Shown here in pieces: positions 20,863 to 30,352 of a stretch of DNA of 64,000 bases. The stretch is taken from NCBI RefSeq assembly GCF_022213955.1, contig NZ_JAKNTW010000006.1, positions 418,569 through 482,568 of the forward strand, written 5' to 3'. Under the pieces are notes generated by a model that saw nothing but the letters and a program-made list of their open reading frames with translations, was not told where the DNA came from and did not search any database. Origin of the DNA: Dolomitihabitans soli. Its GTDB lineage: Bacteria; Actinomycetota; Actinomycetes; Streptosporangiales; Streptosporangiaceae. The position numbers were made by a program, and so were the translations under genes. How positions within the stretch are numbered: the first letter of the stretch is position 1; every line of letters begins with the position of its first letter.

Positions 20863-21735
20863 GTGGCCGTCGAGGAGGATCCGGACCGGACGGTCGAACT
20901 GCTGTGGCGGGAGCCGGGGGACGCCGCGCCGAGGCGGGGACTGAGCGTCGGCGCGATCGTGCGCGCCGCCGTCGAGATCGCCGACGCCGCCGGGATCGAA
21001 GGACTGTCCATGCGGAGCGTCGGCGAACGGCTCGGCTTCACCAGCATGTCGCTCTACCGGCACGTGCCGGGAAAGGCGCAGCTCATCGACCTGATGTGCG
21101 ACATGGTCATGGCCGAGACGGGCGGCACCACGCCGCCGGGCACGCCGTACGGCTGGCGCGAGGCGCTGACGGAGTGGGCGAGGCGGGGCTGGGCCCTGGG
21201 CCGGCGCCACCCCTGGCTGGCCGAGGTGCGCGGCATCCGGCACGTGCCCGGCCCGAACTCCATCGCCGACTTCGAGTACGCGCTCAGCACGGTCAAGGGG
21301 ATCGGCCTGACGCCCGCCGAGATGATCGCCGTGGTGGGCCTCGTCGGCCGGTTCGTGGACAGCGAGGCGACCAGGGTGGCGGAGGTCGCCAGGGCCGAGC
21401 GGCGCACCGGGGTCTCCGAGGAGGAGTGGTGGGGCGCCAGGGAGTCGCTGTTCGAGAAGCTCGGCCGCTATCCGACGCTGACCTACATCTGGGAGGCCGG
21501 CGGCTACGACGAGCCGGAGGACTCCTTCGAGTTCGGCCTGCGGCGGGTGCTGGACGGTGTGGAGGCGCTGGTCCGCGAGCGTGATGAAAAGCGTGATGAA
21601 AGCAGGTTGTGCGCGATGTGCGGCAAGAGGATGGACCGGGCGGAGGCGGGCCGGCCACGCGCCTACTGCTCACGTGCCTGCCAGCAGCGCGCCTATCGCA
21701 GGCGCCGGTCCACGCCGGAACCGGACCGGCCGTGA
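20863..21735 (+). CDS. TetR-family regulator with C-terminal zinc-finger-like tail
   Basis: 290 residues. TetR DNA-binding domain at about 25-75 (IADAAGIEGLSMRSVGERLG then FTSMSLYRHVPGKAQLIDLM). A normal TetR ligand domain runs to about 245, followed by a tail with CAMC, a 15-residue gap with Pro/Arg, CSRAC and an Arg-rich end (QQRAYRRRR). The Cys pairs could bind one zinc and the basic end could contact DNA. GTG start, with GAGGAGGAC upstream. Likely controls the divergent beta-helix gene. Confidence 0.85.
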   Translation: MAVEEDPDRTVELLWREPGDAAPRRGLSVGAIVRAAVEIADAAGIEGLSMRSVGERLGFTSMSLYRHVPGKAQLIDLMCDMVMAETGGTTPPGTPYGWREALTEWARRGWALGRRHPWLAEVRGIRHVPGPNSIADFEYALSTVKGIGLTPAEMIAVVGLVGRFVDSEATRVAEVARAERRTGVSEEEWWGARESLFEKLGRYPTLTYIWEAGGYDEPEDSFEFGLRRVLDGVEALVRERDEKRDESRLCAMCGKRMDRAEAGRPRAYCSRACQQRAYRRRRSTPEPDRP

Positions 21736-21856
21736 ACTCGCCGGCGTGGCTCGGCGGCCCCGGCCCCCTGAACACGATCCGAGACAGCTCAACGTCGCCG
21801 TCGGCAACACCACCGAAGACGCCTGCACCGCGCTCGCCGGCCGTACCCTGCCCGCC

Positions 21857-22008
21857 GTGCCCCGGACCAAGGCCGAATCGAGCGCCTGTTCGGAGACCTG
21901 GAACTGCTCGAACCGGGTGTCGTCCAGGTTCCGCGGTGGCGGCCGGAGACCCAACCGTTCGATTTCGACCGGATCTGGATGTACGGCGGAGCCGCCCGTA
22001 AGCCCTGA
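21857..22008 (+). pseudogene. C-terminal remnant of a DUF574-type SAM-methyltransferase
   Basis: Reading VPRTKAE, then after a one-base shift IERLFGDLELLEPGVVQVPR followed by WRPETQPFDFDRIWMYGG and a stop, gives the end of a DUF574 (actinomycete S-adenosylmethionine-dependent methyltransferase) protein. The intact copy at 40136 has FFDGLTLVEPGVVALQDWHPE in the same place. The frame break between AAG GCC GA and ATC GAG and the missing N-terminal part show decay. The upstream boundary is uncertain. Confidence 0.7.
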
Positions 22009-22405
22009 CGCCGGATGGATGTCATCGGTTCCCGGAGCCCTGGAAGGCCTTCCCACACGTAGGTCGCGCACTCCGGCAGAGGAGATCGTCTTCTCGCAGA
22101 CCTACGGCGTCGCATCGGCCAAAGACCAGCCGTAAGCTCATATATCGCAGTAGAGGTCACCGAATACGGCATGATACGACACATAGTGGTGTGTTGACCG
22201 TACGAGCGGGCTCGTCTTGATCGGCGGGTCCGGTTGCCGGCTCCGGTTGGATTCTCGTCGATGGAGCGGGTGGCCGGAGCGCGGGCGGGATTCGCGGAAC
22301 AGCGACGGGGCAGGGTTTCGCGGTCCGTACGTACGTCCTGGTCAGGGCACGTCGACAGTGGACGTAGTGTGATCCCCGACACGCGTCATCCGGAGGTGTC
22401 CCATA
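22009..22405. other. 397-bp non-coding stretch upstream of the sigma-factor gene
   Basis: No gene is supportable. It must hold the promoter of the downstream sigma factor. AT-richer sequence lies near 22137-22195 (CTCATATATCGC and CATGATACGACACATAG). I could not choose a convincing promoter hexamer pair. Confidence 0.4.
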
Positions 22406-23398
22406 GTGACGAGCGTTACCGAGGGCGACGATCTGACGACCGCAGACGCCGAAGAACCACCCAGCGTGCTGCTCGCGGTCAGCGGTGCGACGCTGGACCC
22501 GGTCAAGGATTATCTCCGGCAGATCGGTAAGGTCACGCTGCTCAGCGCGGCCCAGGAGGTGGAGCTCGCCCAGCGGATCGAGGCGGGCGTGTTCGCCGCC
22601 GAACAACTCGCCAACCTGAGCCGGACGATGCCGGCGGACGTGCAGGCCGAGCTGGAGTGGATCGCCGAGGACGGCCGGCGCGCCAGGGACCATCTGCTGG
22701 AGGCCAACCTCCGGCTGGTGGTCTCGCTGGCCAAGCGGCACACCGGCCGCGGCATGCCGTTCCTGGACCTGATCCAGGAGGGCAACATGGGCCTGATCCG
22801 GGCGGTCGAGAAGTTCGACTACACCAAGGGCTTCAAGTTCTCCACCTACGCCACCTGGTGGATCAAGCAGGCGATCACCAGGGCCCTGGCCGACCAGGCG
22901 CGGACCATCCGCATCCCGGTGCACGTGATCGAAGTGATCAACAAACTGGCCCGGTTGCAGCGGCAGATGCTCGCCGACCTGGGCCGCGAGCCGACCCCCG
23001 ACGAGCTCGCGGTCGCGCTGGAGATCACCCCCGAGCGGGTCGCCGAGATCCAGACCTACTCGCGCGAGCCGATCTCCCTGCACACCCCGCTCGGCGCCGA
23101 GAACGACAGCGAGTTCGGGGATCTCATCGAGGACGTGAGCGCCGTCGATCCGGAGGAGGCGGTCGCCTTCAGCCTGCTCCGTGAACAGCTCTACTCGGTG
23201 CTGGACGCGTTGTCCGAGCGTGAGGCCGGGGTGATGGCCCTGAGGTACGGCCTGGCGGACGGCCGGCCCCGGACGCTGGACGAGATCGGCAAGGTGTACG
23301 GCGTGACCCGCGAACGGATCCGGCAGATCGAGTCGAAGACCATGGCCAAGCTACGTCACCCCGCCCGTGCCCGGAGCCTGCGCGACTACCTGAACTGA
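22406..23398 (+). CDS. group 2 (HrdB/SigB-like) RNA polymerase sigma factor
   Basis: 330 residues. Region 1.2 [20 protein letters not shown], region 2 [20 protein letters not shown] with [18 protein letters not shown], region 2.4 [20 protein letters not shown], region 3 and region 4.2 [20 protein letters not shown] are all complete. It lacks the long acidic N-terminus of the essential housekeeping factor, so it is a non-essential principal-like sigma as in mycobacterial SigB or Streptomyces HrdA/C/D. GTG start, with GGAGGTG upstream. Confidence 0.93.
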   Translation: MTSVTEGDDLTTADAEEPPSVLLAVSGATLDPVKDYLRQIGKVTLLSAAQEVELAQRIEAGVFAAEQLANLSRTMPADVQAELEWIAEDGRRARDHLLEANLRLVVSLAKRHTGRGMPFLDLIQEGNMGLIRAVEKFDYTKGFKFSTYATWWIKQAITRALADQARTIRIPVHVIEVINKLARLQRQMLADLGREPTPDELAVALEITPERVAEIQTYSREPISLHTPLGAENDSEFGDLIEDVSAVDPEEAVAFSLLREQLYSVLDALSEREAGVMALRYGLADGRPRTLDEIGKVYGVTRERIRQIESKTMAKLRHPARARSLRDYLN

Positions 23399-23590
23399 CG
23401 GGCAGGGGCCCGGCGCCGTCCTCGATCCGGCGGCGGGCGAGCACCGCCGCCAACGCCGCCCTGGTCGACCACCACCACCCTGGATCTGGTGCAAGCCTGG
23501 CGTCCCGCCACGACGTCCGCGTCCGTCCTTCACGTGTCCCCTCCTCGGGGAGGCGTGAAGTGTTCACCGATGGCTACGGTCTGGCTGGGC

Positions 23591-24214
23591 CTACTGAGGG
23601 TCGCCGTTCGGCTCCCTGCCCGATCGGGACGCCGCGAGCCGGCGCCTGCCGAGACGCGTGCGGCCCCACGGTTTGTAGACCGACAGGATCGTGCAGGTGA
23701 GGTACATCGTCGTGGAGACACACCCCGCGCTCACCGCGCCGAGGCCGGAACGGTCGACGGCGGCGAACCGGCCGGGCGGGGTGTTCGCCACGATCTCCGC
23801 CGCCTCGTTCAGTCCCGGAAGCAGGGACGACGGGATGAGCACCACCGCGATCAGGGTGAGCACGAGCTTCACGATCACCCAGCGGTACCGCAGCAGCCCC
23901 CACGAGGTGAAGAGCGACAGCAGCACGCCGGTGACGAACGCGGTCAGGCTGAGCGGGATGAGGAGCACGCCGCCCAGCAGGGCCAGCACGCTGTAGGCCG
24001 CATGCTGCAGATCCGGGTCGCCGGTGCTCATGCCGGTGAGCGCGAGGGTCAGCACGCCCAGGTTCAGCCCCAGCCAGCCGACCGAGGAGATGACGTGGAG
24101 CGTCGTCACGAGTTTGCGGGTCCGGGGCGGCATCGGAGGCAGCCTCCTGGCGGCACGCCCCGTCTGGGCCTCGTCGGCCGCGCGCTCGCGCGGCACCGTG
24201 CCGCTGGCATCCAT
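23591..24214 (-). CDS. integral membrane protein, DUF2269-like
   Basis: 207 residues with about four membrane helices: KLVTTLHVISSVGWLGLNLG, AYSVLALLGGVLLIPLSLTA, WVIVKLVLTLIAVVLIPSSL and a C-terminal one. LHVISSVGWLG in helix 1 is the recurring motif of predicted membrane proteins of the DUF2269 type. The ATG at 24214 follows GGAGAGGCG. Function unknown; it stands alone between the sigma-factor gene and the membrane hydrolase. Confidence 0.7.
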   Translation of the reverse strand: MDASGTVPRERAADEAQTGRAARRLPPMPPRTRKLVTTLHVISSVGWLGLNLGVLTLALTGMSTGDPDLQHAAYSVLALLGGVLLIPLSLTAFVTGVLLSLFTSWGLLRYRWVIVKLVLTLIAVVLIPSSLLPGLNEAAEIVANTPPGRFAAVDRSGLGAVSAGCVSTTMYLTCTILSVYKPWGRTRLGRRRLAASRSGREPNGDPQ

Positions 24215-24324
24215 CACATTTCGCCTCTCCGCTGTACGCACAGAGCCACCATCCCCCGTCCGGGCGGGACCGGCGTCCGCCCGGGAGCGGCTCACGAACT
24301 ACACCGCTCGGCGTAGCCCTGCCG

Positions 24325-26616
24325 TCACAGCGGCGGTTCCGCCCGAACGGGGGAGGCGGGCTGCTCGCCGTACGTCGGTCGGACGGGGGCGCCGGGGGAG
24401 GAGGCGGGCTCGGCGTCGGCCCACTCGACCCAGGTGCGGATGGCGGTGTCGTAGGCGGGGTCGAGGTAGTAGTCGCTGTGGCCGTACACCGGGGGAGGGT
24501 CGTCGGCCGGGTGGGGGGTCTCGGCCGGGTCGGGGAGGTACTCGTCGAGATCGCCGTCGAGGTCGGGGAGGTCGGGGTCGCGGAAGATGGGGCCGCCGAT
24601 GGGGTCGGAGGGGCGGTAGAGGTTGTGCCAGCCGAGGGGTGCGCCCGGGGCGGGGTCCGCGCCGGTCAGCAGCGTCCTGAGGGTGGCGAAGGTGGGCGGG
24701 TCGAAGAAGGCGGGGAAGAAGCGCGCGTAGAGGCGGCACAGGGGGGAGCCGTGGGTGAGGAGCCGGGTGCGGGCCCTGGTGGCGGGGTCGAGTTGCAGGA
24801 CGAGGGTGGCGGCGATGACGCTGCCCTGGCTGTGCCCGGAGACGACCACCCGGTCGGTCCCGTTCCCGGTCAGGTCCTCCACCCGCTGGACGAGCTCCGG
24901 GATCACCCGCTCGGTGTAGCAGGGGGGCGCGAGCGGGTGGGTGGCGCGCGGCCAGAAGGTGCTGATGTCCCAGAGCACGCCCACCGTACGGCGCAGGCCC
25001 GGGTTGCCGTACGCCTGCCAGCCCACGATGACCAGGGCGACCGCGAAGCACACCAGGATGATGATCCCGACGGCGATGACGGGCCCGCTGGGAGCGTCCT
25101 GCGGGCGCAGGGTGAGCAGGACGCCGCCGACGACGAGGCCGGCGGTGGCCACGCAGGCGATGACCGCGAGCCCCAGGGCGGCGCTGTCGGTGAGCCGCGC
25201 CGCCGCCCAGATGTCGCGGACCCGGGGGTCCCGGGTCGCGCCGCCGAGCGCACGGGCCAGCCGCCGCCACCGCAGCCACAGCCAGCAGGCCACGAGCACG
25301 GAGGCGAGCAGCGCGCCCAGCCCGGAGAGCGAGGACCACCAGTAGGAGGCGGGCAGGATGAGGCCGCCTTTCCCGGCGGGGCCGCCGGGAAAGGACGGGG
25401 TGCCCATGAGTTCGGCCACGGCGAAGGCCAGCCCGACCGAGAAGGCGGTGGCGATGGTCCAGGACAGCACGAGCGTCGCCGGCCCGCCCAGCCCGCGCAG
25501 GGCGGTGCCGTAGGCCAGCTCGGGCTCCGGCCTGGCCCGCGGTACGGCGAGCCCCACGGTGCACGCCGCGACTGCTGCCAGCAGGGCCACCTGGGCCCAG
25601 AACAGGCCCGTCAGCACCGGATGGAGGCCGGGCAGCGCGCCGCCGGACACGACGCTCACCACGGGGCCCACCGCGGGGCTCACCGCGGGGCCCTGCGTGA
25701 CGGCGAGCCCGAAGGCCGTGCCGTACAGCAGGAGGGCGGCGAGGCGGAGGGCCGAGCAGCACACGGTGAAGGCGCGGGACCAGAGCGGTTCGGGGCCGGG
25801 GCCGTACCGGGCGGCGACCTTCGGCACCATCGCCAGGGCGATCACGACGGCGAGCAGGACGAGGGCCGCGATCCAGAGGGCGCGGAACGGCGGGGCGCCG
25901 GCGAACGGGGCCGTCAGGGCGAGGGCGATCAGGACGAAGCCGAAGGCCACGTGGAGCGAGCGGAGCCGCCCGACGGGGTCGGCGCCGTTCCACATCCGGC
26001 GCTGGGCGAGCGGGAGGCCGGCGGTCTCCTCGTCGGTCTTGTCCGCCTTCATGCTGCATCGGTCATGGCGGCGCCAGGTGAGCCGGGCGAGCCACCAGAT
26101 CAGTGCCAGCGACAGCATCGGGAACAGCGAGGAGAGGCCGAGGCGGCGGGCGAGGTCGTCGCCGCCGGCGGTCGCGAGCCAGCGCAGCACGCTGCCGGCG
26201 GACTCCTCCCCGGCGGACTGCCAGCCGACGAGGTCCATCGACGCGCCGGTGACGGCGGTGATCAGGGTGCCGGTGAGGGACAGCGCGAACAGCCGGTGCG
26301 CCGTCTCCAGCGCGACCCGCAGCGGGGGAGTGCGCCGGCGGGCCCCGGCGGGCCGGGGCGACATGTAGAACGCGACGTTGGCCAGGGCGAACGGGAGCAG
26401 CAGCAGCCAGAAGGCCCGCGAAGGACGCCCTGAAGTGAGATCTCCCCATACATAAGCTTCCCGCCGCCAGGAGACCTTTTTATCCAGATAGGGCGAATAA
26501 AAGCCAACCTTGTCATGATTAGGCGTGATTGCGCGCACCTGATCGGGAAATAGTATGGATTGGGGTGAAGCGCCGGCGACCCCATGAATCCGCAGTTCGG
26601 TGAATTGCACGGCCAT
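24325..26616 (-). CDS. polytopic membrane protein with a split alpha/beta-hydrolase domain
   Basis: 763 residues. The N-terminus TELRIHGVAGASPQ resembles the first hydrolase strand with an HG oxyanion motif (H11-G12). About ten hydrophobic segments follow (roughly 65-500). The nucleophile elbow then appears as VVVSGHSQGSVIAA with Ser596, and VYGHSDYYLDP near 718 offers the catalytic His. A membrane module of several hundred residues is thus inserted between oxyanion loop and nucleophile. Probably a lipase- or esterase-like enzyme in the membrane; substrate unknown. GGAG precedes the chosen ATG. Confidence 0.7.
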   Translation of the reverse strand: MAVQFTELRIHGVAGASPQSILFPDQVRAITPNHDKVGFYSPYLDKKVSWRREAYVWGDLTSGRPSRAFWLLLLPFALANVAFYMSPRPAGARRRTPPLRVALETAHRLFALSLTGTLITAVTGASMDLVGWQSAGEESAGSVLRWLATAGGDDLARRLGLSSLFPMLSLALIWWLARLTWRRHDRCSMKADKTDEETAGLPLAQRRMWNGADPVGRLRSLHVAFGFVLIALALTAPFAGAPPFRALWIAALVLLAVVIALAMVPKVAARYGPGPEPLWSRAFTVCCSALRLAALLLYGTAFGLAVTQGPAVSPAVGPVVSVVSGGALPGLHPVLTGLFWAQVALLAAVAACTVGLAVPRARPEPELAYGTALRGLGGPATLVLSWTIATAFSVGLAFAVAELMGTPSFPGGPAGKGGLILPASYWWSSLSGLGALLASVLVACWLWLRWRRLARALGGATRDPRVRDIWAAARLTDSAALGLAVIACVATAGLVVGGVLLTLRPQDAPSGPVIAVGIIILVCFAVALVIVGWQAYGNPGLRRTVGVLWDISTFWPRATHPLAPPCYTERVIPELVQRVEDLTGNGTDRVVVSGHSQGSVIAATLVLQLDPATRARTRLLTHGSPLCRLYARFFPAFFDPPTFATLRTLLTGADPAPGAPLGWHNLYRPSDPIGGPIFRDPDLPDLDGDLDEYLPDPAETPHPADDPPPVYGHSDYYLDPAYDTAIRTWVEWADAEPASSPGAPVRPTYGEQPASPVRAEPPL

Positions 26617-26736
26617 CGGCGGGCTCCATGGTCGGGGTTTCCACGGACATATCAGGTGAAATTGGAGTGGTGCCTCCATCACCATTCTAGGGAATCCATT
26701 CAGCCGAATCACCGTGGATGAAACTGCAAAATAAAA

Positions 26737-26773
26737 GGCCGCCGTCCCGCGATTCGCTCGCGATCCGGCGGCC
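26737..26773 (-). terminator. rho-independent terminator after the secreted-protein gene
   Basis: Perfect arms GGCCGCCG (26737-26744) and CGGCGGCC (26766-26773) with an inner CGCGA/TCGCG stem, followed on the minus strand by TTTTATTTTG. It lies 17 bp past the stop at 26790. Confidence 0.9.
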
Positions 26774-26789
26774 TTCGACGCGCGCGGTC

Positions 26790-27920
26790 CTACTCGACGC
26801 GCTCCAGCGGCGTGGGCGTGCGGCCCGTCCAGCGGTGCAGCTGGGCGTGGCTGGTCTGCTTGGTCACGCCGTCCTCGACGATCTTGCCGTCCTTGGACAC
26901 GTAGTAACGGCCGTCGTCGAGCGAGGCCAGGCCGTACTGGCCCGGGGCCTCCCAGCCCCAGACGTCGGACTCGGCGTGGTGCAGCCCCTTGCGCACGAGG
27001 GACAGGATCGCGCCTTGCTCCGGCTTCGGCTGCCCCGCGACCGGCCCCTGTACGGCCCGCTTGGAGCCGTCGATCACGAACAGCGAGTAGTTCGGGAACT
27101 CGGGCTTGAGACCCTTGTAGGCGGCCATCAGCCAGTTGCCGGTGTGCCCGTCGTAGTCGAGGTTCTGCACGCCGTACGTGGTGTTGCCGGTGCGGACGAA
27201 GTACTTGCCGTCGGCGCGGTCCGGGCCCTCGGTGTGCGGGGCCGACTGGGTGAGCGGGCGCTCGTAGTCGCGCCACCGCTTGATGTCGTACTGGAGGAGG
27301 ACCTGGTTGTCGTTGTCCTTGCGCCCCACGTTGGAGTACACGCCGTAGGCGACGGTCAGCTTCTGCTCGCCGTTCCGCTTGCCGAACTCGGGGCCGAAGG
27401 AGACGCCGTCGATGCCGCTGCACCCGTAGCGGTGGTCCGCGGTGTTCCCGACGTTGCCGTCGAACTTCCCGTCGCCGTCCATGTCGGCGGTGTAGTCGTC
27501 GACGACGTCCTTCAGATAGACGGCGGTCACCACACCGGTGGACTCGGCGTCCATGCCCAGGCTGGTGATCCGGTCCACGTCGAAGATGGCGATGTAGAAC
27601 GCCTTCGCGTCCTTGTACTCAAGGGAGCCGTAGACGCGGCCGTCCTTGCGGTTGAAGTCGAGATCGCCGAGATGGCCGGTGAATCCGGTGACGGAGCCCA
27701 CCGGCTTGCCCGCCAGGTCGGTCTTGACAAGGAGGTTGGTGAAGGAGAAGTACATGAACCCCTTCTTCTGGTCGACCGCAATGCCCTGCACGTGGCCGGC
27801 GGCCCAGGCGCCGCCGTACACCTCCGAGGGCAGTTCAGGCGGCCGGACCGCCGCCTGAGCCGACGGCGCTACCAGCACCGATGCCATCAACGTCGTGAGC
27901 AATATGGGGAGGACCCGCAT
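26790..27920 (-). CDS. secreted protein with repeat-like beta structure, unknown function
   Basis: 376 residues with a clear Sec signal peptide (LPILLTTLMASVLVAPSAQA, about residues 4-23). The mature part starts VRPPELPSEVYGG and contains GHVQGIAVDQKKGFMYFSFT and GHLGDLDFNRKDGRVYGSLE, which look like blades of a propeller. DMDGDGKFDGN is a Ca2+-binding-loop-like segment. No catalytic motif is recognised. Exported, followed by a strong terminator, so a single-gene unit. Confidence 0.75.
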   Translation of the reverse strand: MRVLPILLTTLMASVLVAPSAQAAVRPPELPSEVYGGAWAAGHVQGIAVDQKKGFMYFSFTNLLVKTDLAGKPVGSVTGFTGHLGDLDFNRKDGRVYGSLEYKDAKAFYIAIFDVDRITSLGMDAESTGVVTAVYLKDVVDDYTADMDGDGKFDGNVGNTADHRYGCSGIDGVSFGPEFGKRNGEQKLTVAYGVYSNVGRKDNDNQVLLQYDIKRWRDYERPLTQSAPHTEGPDRADGKYFVRTGNTTYGVQNLDYDGHTGNWLMAAYKGLKPEFPNYSLFVIDGSKRAVQGPVAGQPKPEQGAILSLVRKGLHHAESDVWGWEAPGQYGLASLDDGRYYVSKDGKIVEDGVTKQTSHAQLHRWTGRTPTPLERVE

Positions 27921-28078
27921 GTCGTACGCACACCTTCCAAAGGATCGGTAACGGTCACGAACTCTATGGCGACCGCAAGGATCCTTACAGACGTGTGATT
28001 GAACAGTCCATGGCCGACTGTCGAAGTCACGGGATCGTGACGCCGCCAGCCGGCCGTGGAGTGCGTGCCGAGCGCAGG

Positions 28079-30262
28079 TCAGCCGAGGTCGGCCCGGGTG
28101 CCGGCGGGAGTGGAGTTCCAGTCCCGGGAGTCGCGCCCGCGTTCCCTGGGCTTGGTGGTCTTCTTGGGGGCGCAGCCCGAGCCGCAGCCGCCGAACCGGG
28201 AGGAGTCGACCGACTTGAAGGAGCTGCGCTCGACGCCCTTCAGCGCGCCCAGCATGGTGTCCTTCCAGATCGGGCCGGGGATGGTGGCCCCGAAGACGGC
28301 TCCGTAGTATTGGCCGCCGATGGTGACGCCGTTGAGCTTGTGCTTCACCGAGCCGCGCGGGTCGCCGATGCTGACCGCCCCGGCCAGGTCCGGGGTGAAA
28401 CCGGCGAACCACGCGGTGGACTGGGCGTCGGTGGTGCCGGTCTTGCCGGCGGCGTCGCGGCCGATGCCGCCCACGCCCCGCATGGTGCCCTTGGTGAACA
28501 CGCCCGACAGGATTTCGGCGGCGGCGTCGCCGACCTCGGGGTCGAACACCTGCTTGCACTTGGGCTGGTACTTGGTGACCTCGCCGTCGCGGTCGGTGAT
28601 CTGGCTGATGGCCATGGGGGCGCAGAACTTCCCGCGCGCGCCGATGGTCGCGTAGGCGTTGGCGACGGTCACCGGGTCCATCTCGTTGATGCCGAGCGTG
28701 AAGGTCTCGTACTCCTGCAAGGGCAGGCCGTCCGCCCGCTTGATCCCCAGCGACTTGGCGGTCTCGACCGTGTCGCACAGGCCGACGCGCTGTTCCAGCA
28801 CCATGAAGAAGGTGTTGACCGACCCCCAGGTGCCCGTCTGGAGCGTCTTGAAGCCGCCGGAGCCCTCGTCGTTGGTCACGGTCCAGGTGGGGTCGCCGAC
28901 GTTGTCGCCCTTGCAGTTCTTGAACGAGGAGTAGGCCGGTGCCCGGTAGCCCGCCCCGACGTTGAAGCCCTGGCCCATCTTCATGCCTTCTTTCAAGGCG
29001 GTGAGCAGGGTGAACGTCTTGAAGGTCGAGCCCGCCTGGAAGCCGGTGCCGCCGCCGTGCGCGACGTCCGCGACGACGTTGTAGGACATCTCGTTCTTCT
29101 TCTTGTCGTTGCCGTAGTTCCGGCTGGCGGCCATCGCCTTGATCCCGCCGGTGCCCGGTTCGACCAGCGCCTGCGAGGCGACCGGCTTGTCGGAGGCGTG
29201 CACCCGCCGCCTGATGGCCTTTTCGGCCGCCTCCTGCATGTCCGGGTCGATCGTGGTCTTGATCGTCAGACCGCCGCGGTTGAGGAACTGCAGGCGGTCC
29301 TTCGCGGTCTTGCCGAAGTCGGTGTTCTTGAGGATCTCGTTGCGCACGTACAGGCAGAAGTACGCGTAGCGGCTGTCCTCGCATCCGCCGGGCAGCGGGG
29401 TGCCCTTGTAGCCCAGCTTCTTCTTCTTGGCCTCGGCGGCCTCCTGCGGGGTGATCTTGTTCAGCTCGGCCATCCGGTTCAGCACCACGTTGCGCCGGTC
29501 CAGCAACCGCGCCCGCTGCTTGCGCCCCAGGTTGGGGTCGGTGCTGTTGGGGTCCTGCACCGCCGCCGCCAGCGTCGCCGCCTGCGCCAGATCCAGCTTC
29601 GCCGCCGGACGGCCGAAGAACCGCTTCGCCGCGGCCTCCACCCCGTTCGCGCCCGCCCCGAAATAGGCGATGTTCAGATACTTCTCAAGGATCTGATCCT
29701 TGGAGTACTTCTTCTCCACCGCCATCGCGTAACGCAACTCGTTGAGCTTGCGCGCGTAGGTGGCCTCCAGGGCCTTCGTCCTCTCCGCGTCGGTGGTCGC
29801 CGTGGTCAGCAGCACCTGCTTCACGTACTGCTGGGTGATGCTCGACCCGCCCTGGCTCACTCCGCCCGAGGACAGGTTCTTCGCCAGTGCCCGCACCGTG
29901 CCCTCGACGTCGATCGGGCCGTGCTGGTAGAACCGGTAGTCCTCGATCGAGATGATCGCCGTCTTCATCACCTCGGCCATCGCGCTGAGCGGCACCACCT
30001 CGCGGTACTCCTCATAGAACTGCGCGATCTGGTTGCCCTCGGTGTCCTGGACGATCGTCCGCTCGGCCAGCGGAGGCTCCTTGAGATCCTCCGGCTTGAG
30101 GTTCAACTCCTCCGACGCGGACACGATCCCGAGCCCCGTACCGCCCAGCAGGGGCAGCGCGAGCCCGGCGACCAACACCCCCGCGGCTACTCCCGCACCG
30201 ACAAGACGTGTGACACTCGACCCAGCAGATGCCCGAGTCTTCCCCCGAACTGGCATGTGCAC
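28079..30262 (-). CDS. class A penicillin-binding protein (GT51 transglycosylase/transpeptidase)
   Basis: 727 residues: a membrane anchor (about 20-45), the GT51 domain with catalytic E107 in IISIEDYRFYQHG and QGGSSITQQYVKQ, then a transpeptidase domain with the SxxK motif GSTFKTF (Ser near 410), WGSVN and KTGTTDAQ. It polymerises and cross-links peptidoglycan outside the membrane. The short Arg/Lys/Pro-rich C-terminus lacks PASTA domains. Start is GTG at 30262 or ATG 6 bases later. CATAAT ends only 3 bases before the GTG and no ribosome binding site is visible, hinting at a leaderless transcript. Confidence 0.93.
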   Translation of the reverse strand: MHMPVRGKTRASAGSSVTRLVGAGVAAGVLVAGLALPLLGGTGLGIVSASEELNLKPEDLKEPPLAERTIVQDTEGNQIAQFYEEYREVVPLSAMAEVMKTAIISIEDYRFYQHGPIDVEGTVRALAKNLSSGGVSQGGSSITQQYVKQVLLTTATTDAERTKALEATYARKLNELRYAMAVEKKYSKDQILEKYLNIAYFGAGANGVEAAAKRFFGRPAAKLDLAQAATLAAAVQDPNSTDPNLGRKQRARLLDRRNVVLNRMAELNKITPQEAAEAKKKKLGYKGTPLPGGCEDSRYAYFCLYVRNEILKNTDFGKTAKDRLQFLNRGGLTIKTTIDPDMQEAAEKAIRRRVHASDKPVASQALVEPGTGGIKAMAASRNYGNDKKKNEMSYNVVADVAHGGGTGFQAGSTFKTFTLLTALKEGMKMGQGFNVGAGYRAPAYSSFKNCKGDNVGDPTWTVTNDEGSGGFKTLQTGTWGSVNTFFMVLEQRVGLCDTVETAKSLGIKRADGLPLQEYETFTLGINEMDPVTVANAYATIGARGKFCAPMAISQITDRDGEVTKYQPKCKQVFDPEVGDAAAEILSGVFTKGTMRGVGGIGRDAAGKTGTTDAQSTAWFAGFTPDLAGAVSIGDPRGSVKHKLNGVTIGGQYYGAVFGATIPGPIWKDTMLGALKGVERSSFKSVDSSRFGGCGSGCAPKKTTKPRERGRDSRDWNSTPAGTRADLG

Positions 30263-30352
30263 AAGATTATGGGATTTGAGTGACTCGTTTTGCCGTATTA
30301 GGGCAGTTTGGCGGGTGGGGTTTGACTCACTGCTTGCCTCGTCCGGCGACGA

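Noticed and set aside
24478..26433. Plus-strand 651-codon frame opposite the membrane hydrolase
   Set aside because: Gly/Glu/Arg-rich shadow with no start signal; the minus strand has membrane helices and the GHSQG elbow.
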